Shown here: piece by piece, positions 63,004 to 64,000 of the stretch | Layout: each line of letters starts with the position of its first letter | Position numbering within the stretch: position 1 is the first letter of the stretch | NCBI RefSeq assembly: GCF_000003195.3 | Contig: NC_012873.2 | Span: 26,916,547-26,980,546 of the forward strand | Source of the DNA: Sorghum bicolor | Taxonomy: Eukaryota; Streptophyta; Magnoliopsida; Poales; Poaceae | Reading direction: 5' to 3' | DNA: 64,000 bases | Position numbers and translations under genes: made by a program | The notes under the pieces: model-generated | What the model was told of the DNA's origin: nothing | Databases searched by the model: none | What the model saw: only the letters and a program-made list of their open reading frames with translations

Positions 63004-63573
63004 CTAGTATACCGGTTTGTGGTTAGAGAGCTGCCTAGTGATAGAATTAACTAAGGACTGGAGGTCTATGATGACCCTATCTAGCCTGCGAACGTCCCCA
63101 TCAATATCTACTATAGTCTTGCGACGCTTAGGAGGTGTCTCGAGAGCATTGAGAGCATGCTTCGGGGCTGCCTTTGGAGGGATAAAACAGACTTTGGCTG
63201 TTCTAATCCCTTCAAAGTAAGGCCTCTTCTCCTCCATAGTGTAGCGGATGCTGATGATCTCACCGCTCCGGTTGGTCTTGACTCCAACGACCCTCTCATT
63301 GGGTCTAGGTGGAACGATCCTTGTGCCGGCTGGCACCTTGATGGTGGTCTCCTTCTTGGCTGATGGTCCCTTGAGAAGTTGGGGTTGTGGCGCTGCGGTG
63401 AGAATTGGTTGAGCATGGTAGGATTGGGCAGAGCTGCGCTGGCATAATGGCATGGCTTCTAGCTGTCACTCTGTGTTGGCCAAGATGAGAGCATGGGCTT
63501 TGGGGTCTTCCTTAGGCTTTATGTTGAGGTTGAAGGGGACGACTTCCCAATCGTCGTGGAACTCTTCGGACAT
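63004..63573 (-). pseudogene. H accessory protein (one nonsense codon)
   Basis: Minus strand from ATG 63573-63571 (MSEEFHDDWEVVPFNLN). TGA at 63478-63476 replaces the CGA of E (a CpG transition), after which the frame is open to TAG at 63006-63004. The conserved block PPRPNERVVGVKTNRS and RPYFEGIRTAKVCFIPP matches E. The end (LDRVIIDLQSLVNSITRQLS) looks like a short coiled coil. Together, E and H show a protein of roughly 200 residues. Function unknown. Confidence 0.75.
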
Positions 63574-63662
63574 TGGAGCAGCGAGGGACTAAACAAGCTC
63601 TAATTGAAAAAGGAGATAAGGCTTGTATGGATTGGTGTTTGAAAACTTACGTTAGGGGTCTG

Positions 63663-63850
63663 TTTATATAGGGGTCGAAAAGTGCCTCTAGGGTTGTTCG
63701 GGTTGCTCCCGTGAATGTGCGTGCAAAACTTTCCATCTGAAGGATTATTTGGTTTACCATAATGTGTTTTCCGCGACGTGGGAAATCGGGACCGAGAGGG
63801 GGCAGGGGCTGGGCGCCCGTCCTCATCATCAGGGCGCCCGCCCTGTGTCT
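63663..63850 (-). promoter_or_regulatory. H internal promoter-like region
   Basis: On the minus strand two GGGCGCCCG-type motifs (63831-63845 and 63811-63819) are followed by TATATAAA (63670-63663) in CCCCTATATAAACAGACCCC. The first ATG downstream is the ORF start at 63573. Confidence 0.6.
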
Positions 63851-64000
63851 GGCCCCTCTGTGGGCCCTCTTCCTCGAGCGTGTTTCTAGATGCAAAACTT
63901 ATTAGGAAAATATATGTGTGACCCAAAAATGTCAGATTAAAAAGGTCAGGCTCTAATTCTCCATGGGAAGGTAAAAATAGATTACGTCTATTTCTTCTAC
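63851..64000. other. H sequence at the right edge
   Basis: Internal sequence of H upstream of the promoter-like region. Nothing recognisable; the element continues outside the window. Confidence 0.5.

Larger units (their letters stand above)
60438..64000 (-). mobile_element. H: E-like element, minus strand, runs off the right edge
   Basis: On the minus strand: internal sequence from the edge, promoter-like region, accessory ORF, non-coding region with paired hairpins, hairpin plus purine tract, and a 1225-bp 3' LTR (61662-60438). Nearly collinear with E 28621-31611 and beyond, but without its duplication or nested insertions. Confidence 0.9.

Overview
This window looks like plant nuclear DNA, almost certainly from a grass (Poaceae) with a large genome. 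It is a stack of nested LTR retrotransposons. I found no convincing host gene, no tRNA or rRNA gene and no CRISPR array. The grass assignment rests on family-level features: a Tat-like Ty3/Gypsy element with a spliced antisense gene of the 'putative gypsy-type transposon' (PF04195) kind, a Sirevirus (Ty1/Copia) with an env-like ORF, a Tekay/Del-like chromovirus with LTRs of about 4.6 kb, and a group of elements with a tRNA-Asp-type primer site and LTRs running TGTTGAC...ATCAACA. The genus cannot be resolved by eye.

Layout, using letters for elements. T1 (runs in from the left edge to 26156, plus strand) is a chromovirus. Its 5' LTR is split by A (1612-13559, target duplication CTTTG), a nearly intact Tat-like element: gag-pro, an in-frame TAG, pol, then a 3.1-kb antisense gene with five GT-AG introns, then a tandem array and the 3' LTR. 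T1 carries a decayed extra ORF before gag, a broken gag-pol ending in a chromodomain, and a 4576-bp 3' LTR. T1 sits in I (26157-28620, minus), a truncated relative of F. I is joined by a rearrangement to E (28621-42738, plus), which has lost its 5' end. E's 3' LTR holds B (31612-34363, an internally deleted relative of A) and F (35197-42651, a complete non-autonomous-looking element encoding one unknown protein). E abuts C (minus, 59295 down to 42739), an old relative of A split by D (44207-56415, target duplication TAAGT), a Sirevirus with gag, pol and an env-like ORF. C lies in T2 (59296-60437), a fragment of a diverged T1-like LTR. T2 is also interrupted by H (60438 to the right edge, minus), a relative of E.

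Relative ages follow from nesting and LTR similarity. A is young (4 differences between its 462-bp LTRs by eye). D is also recent. B, C, I and T2 are older and decayed.

The most unusual signals are not the standard domains. (1) E, F and H share a non-coding pair of hairpins with identical AAGT loops, and stem bases change in a compensating way between copies. (2) In D, and separately in E/H, the accessory ORF near the 3' end is preceded by an LTR-like promoter: the same GC-rich motifs that precede the LTR TATA box recur upstream of an internal TATA box. (3) T1, E, F and H carry a hairpin with a GRGGAY-type loop just upstream of the polypurine tract. (4) T1 and T2 LTRs share a coding-like segment conserved at the amino-acid level. 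(5) A's antisense gene has readable splice sites.
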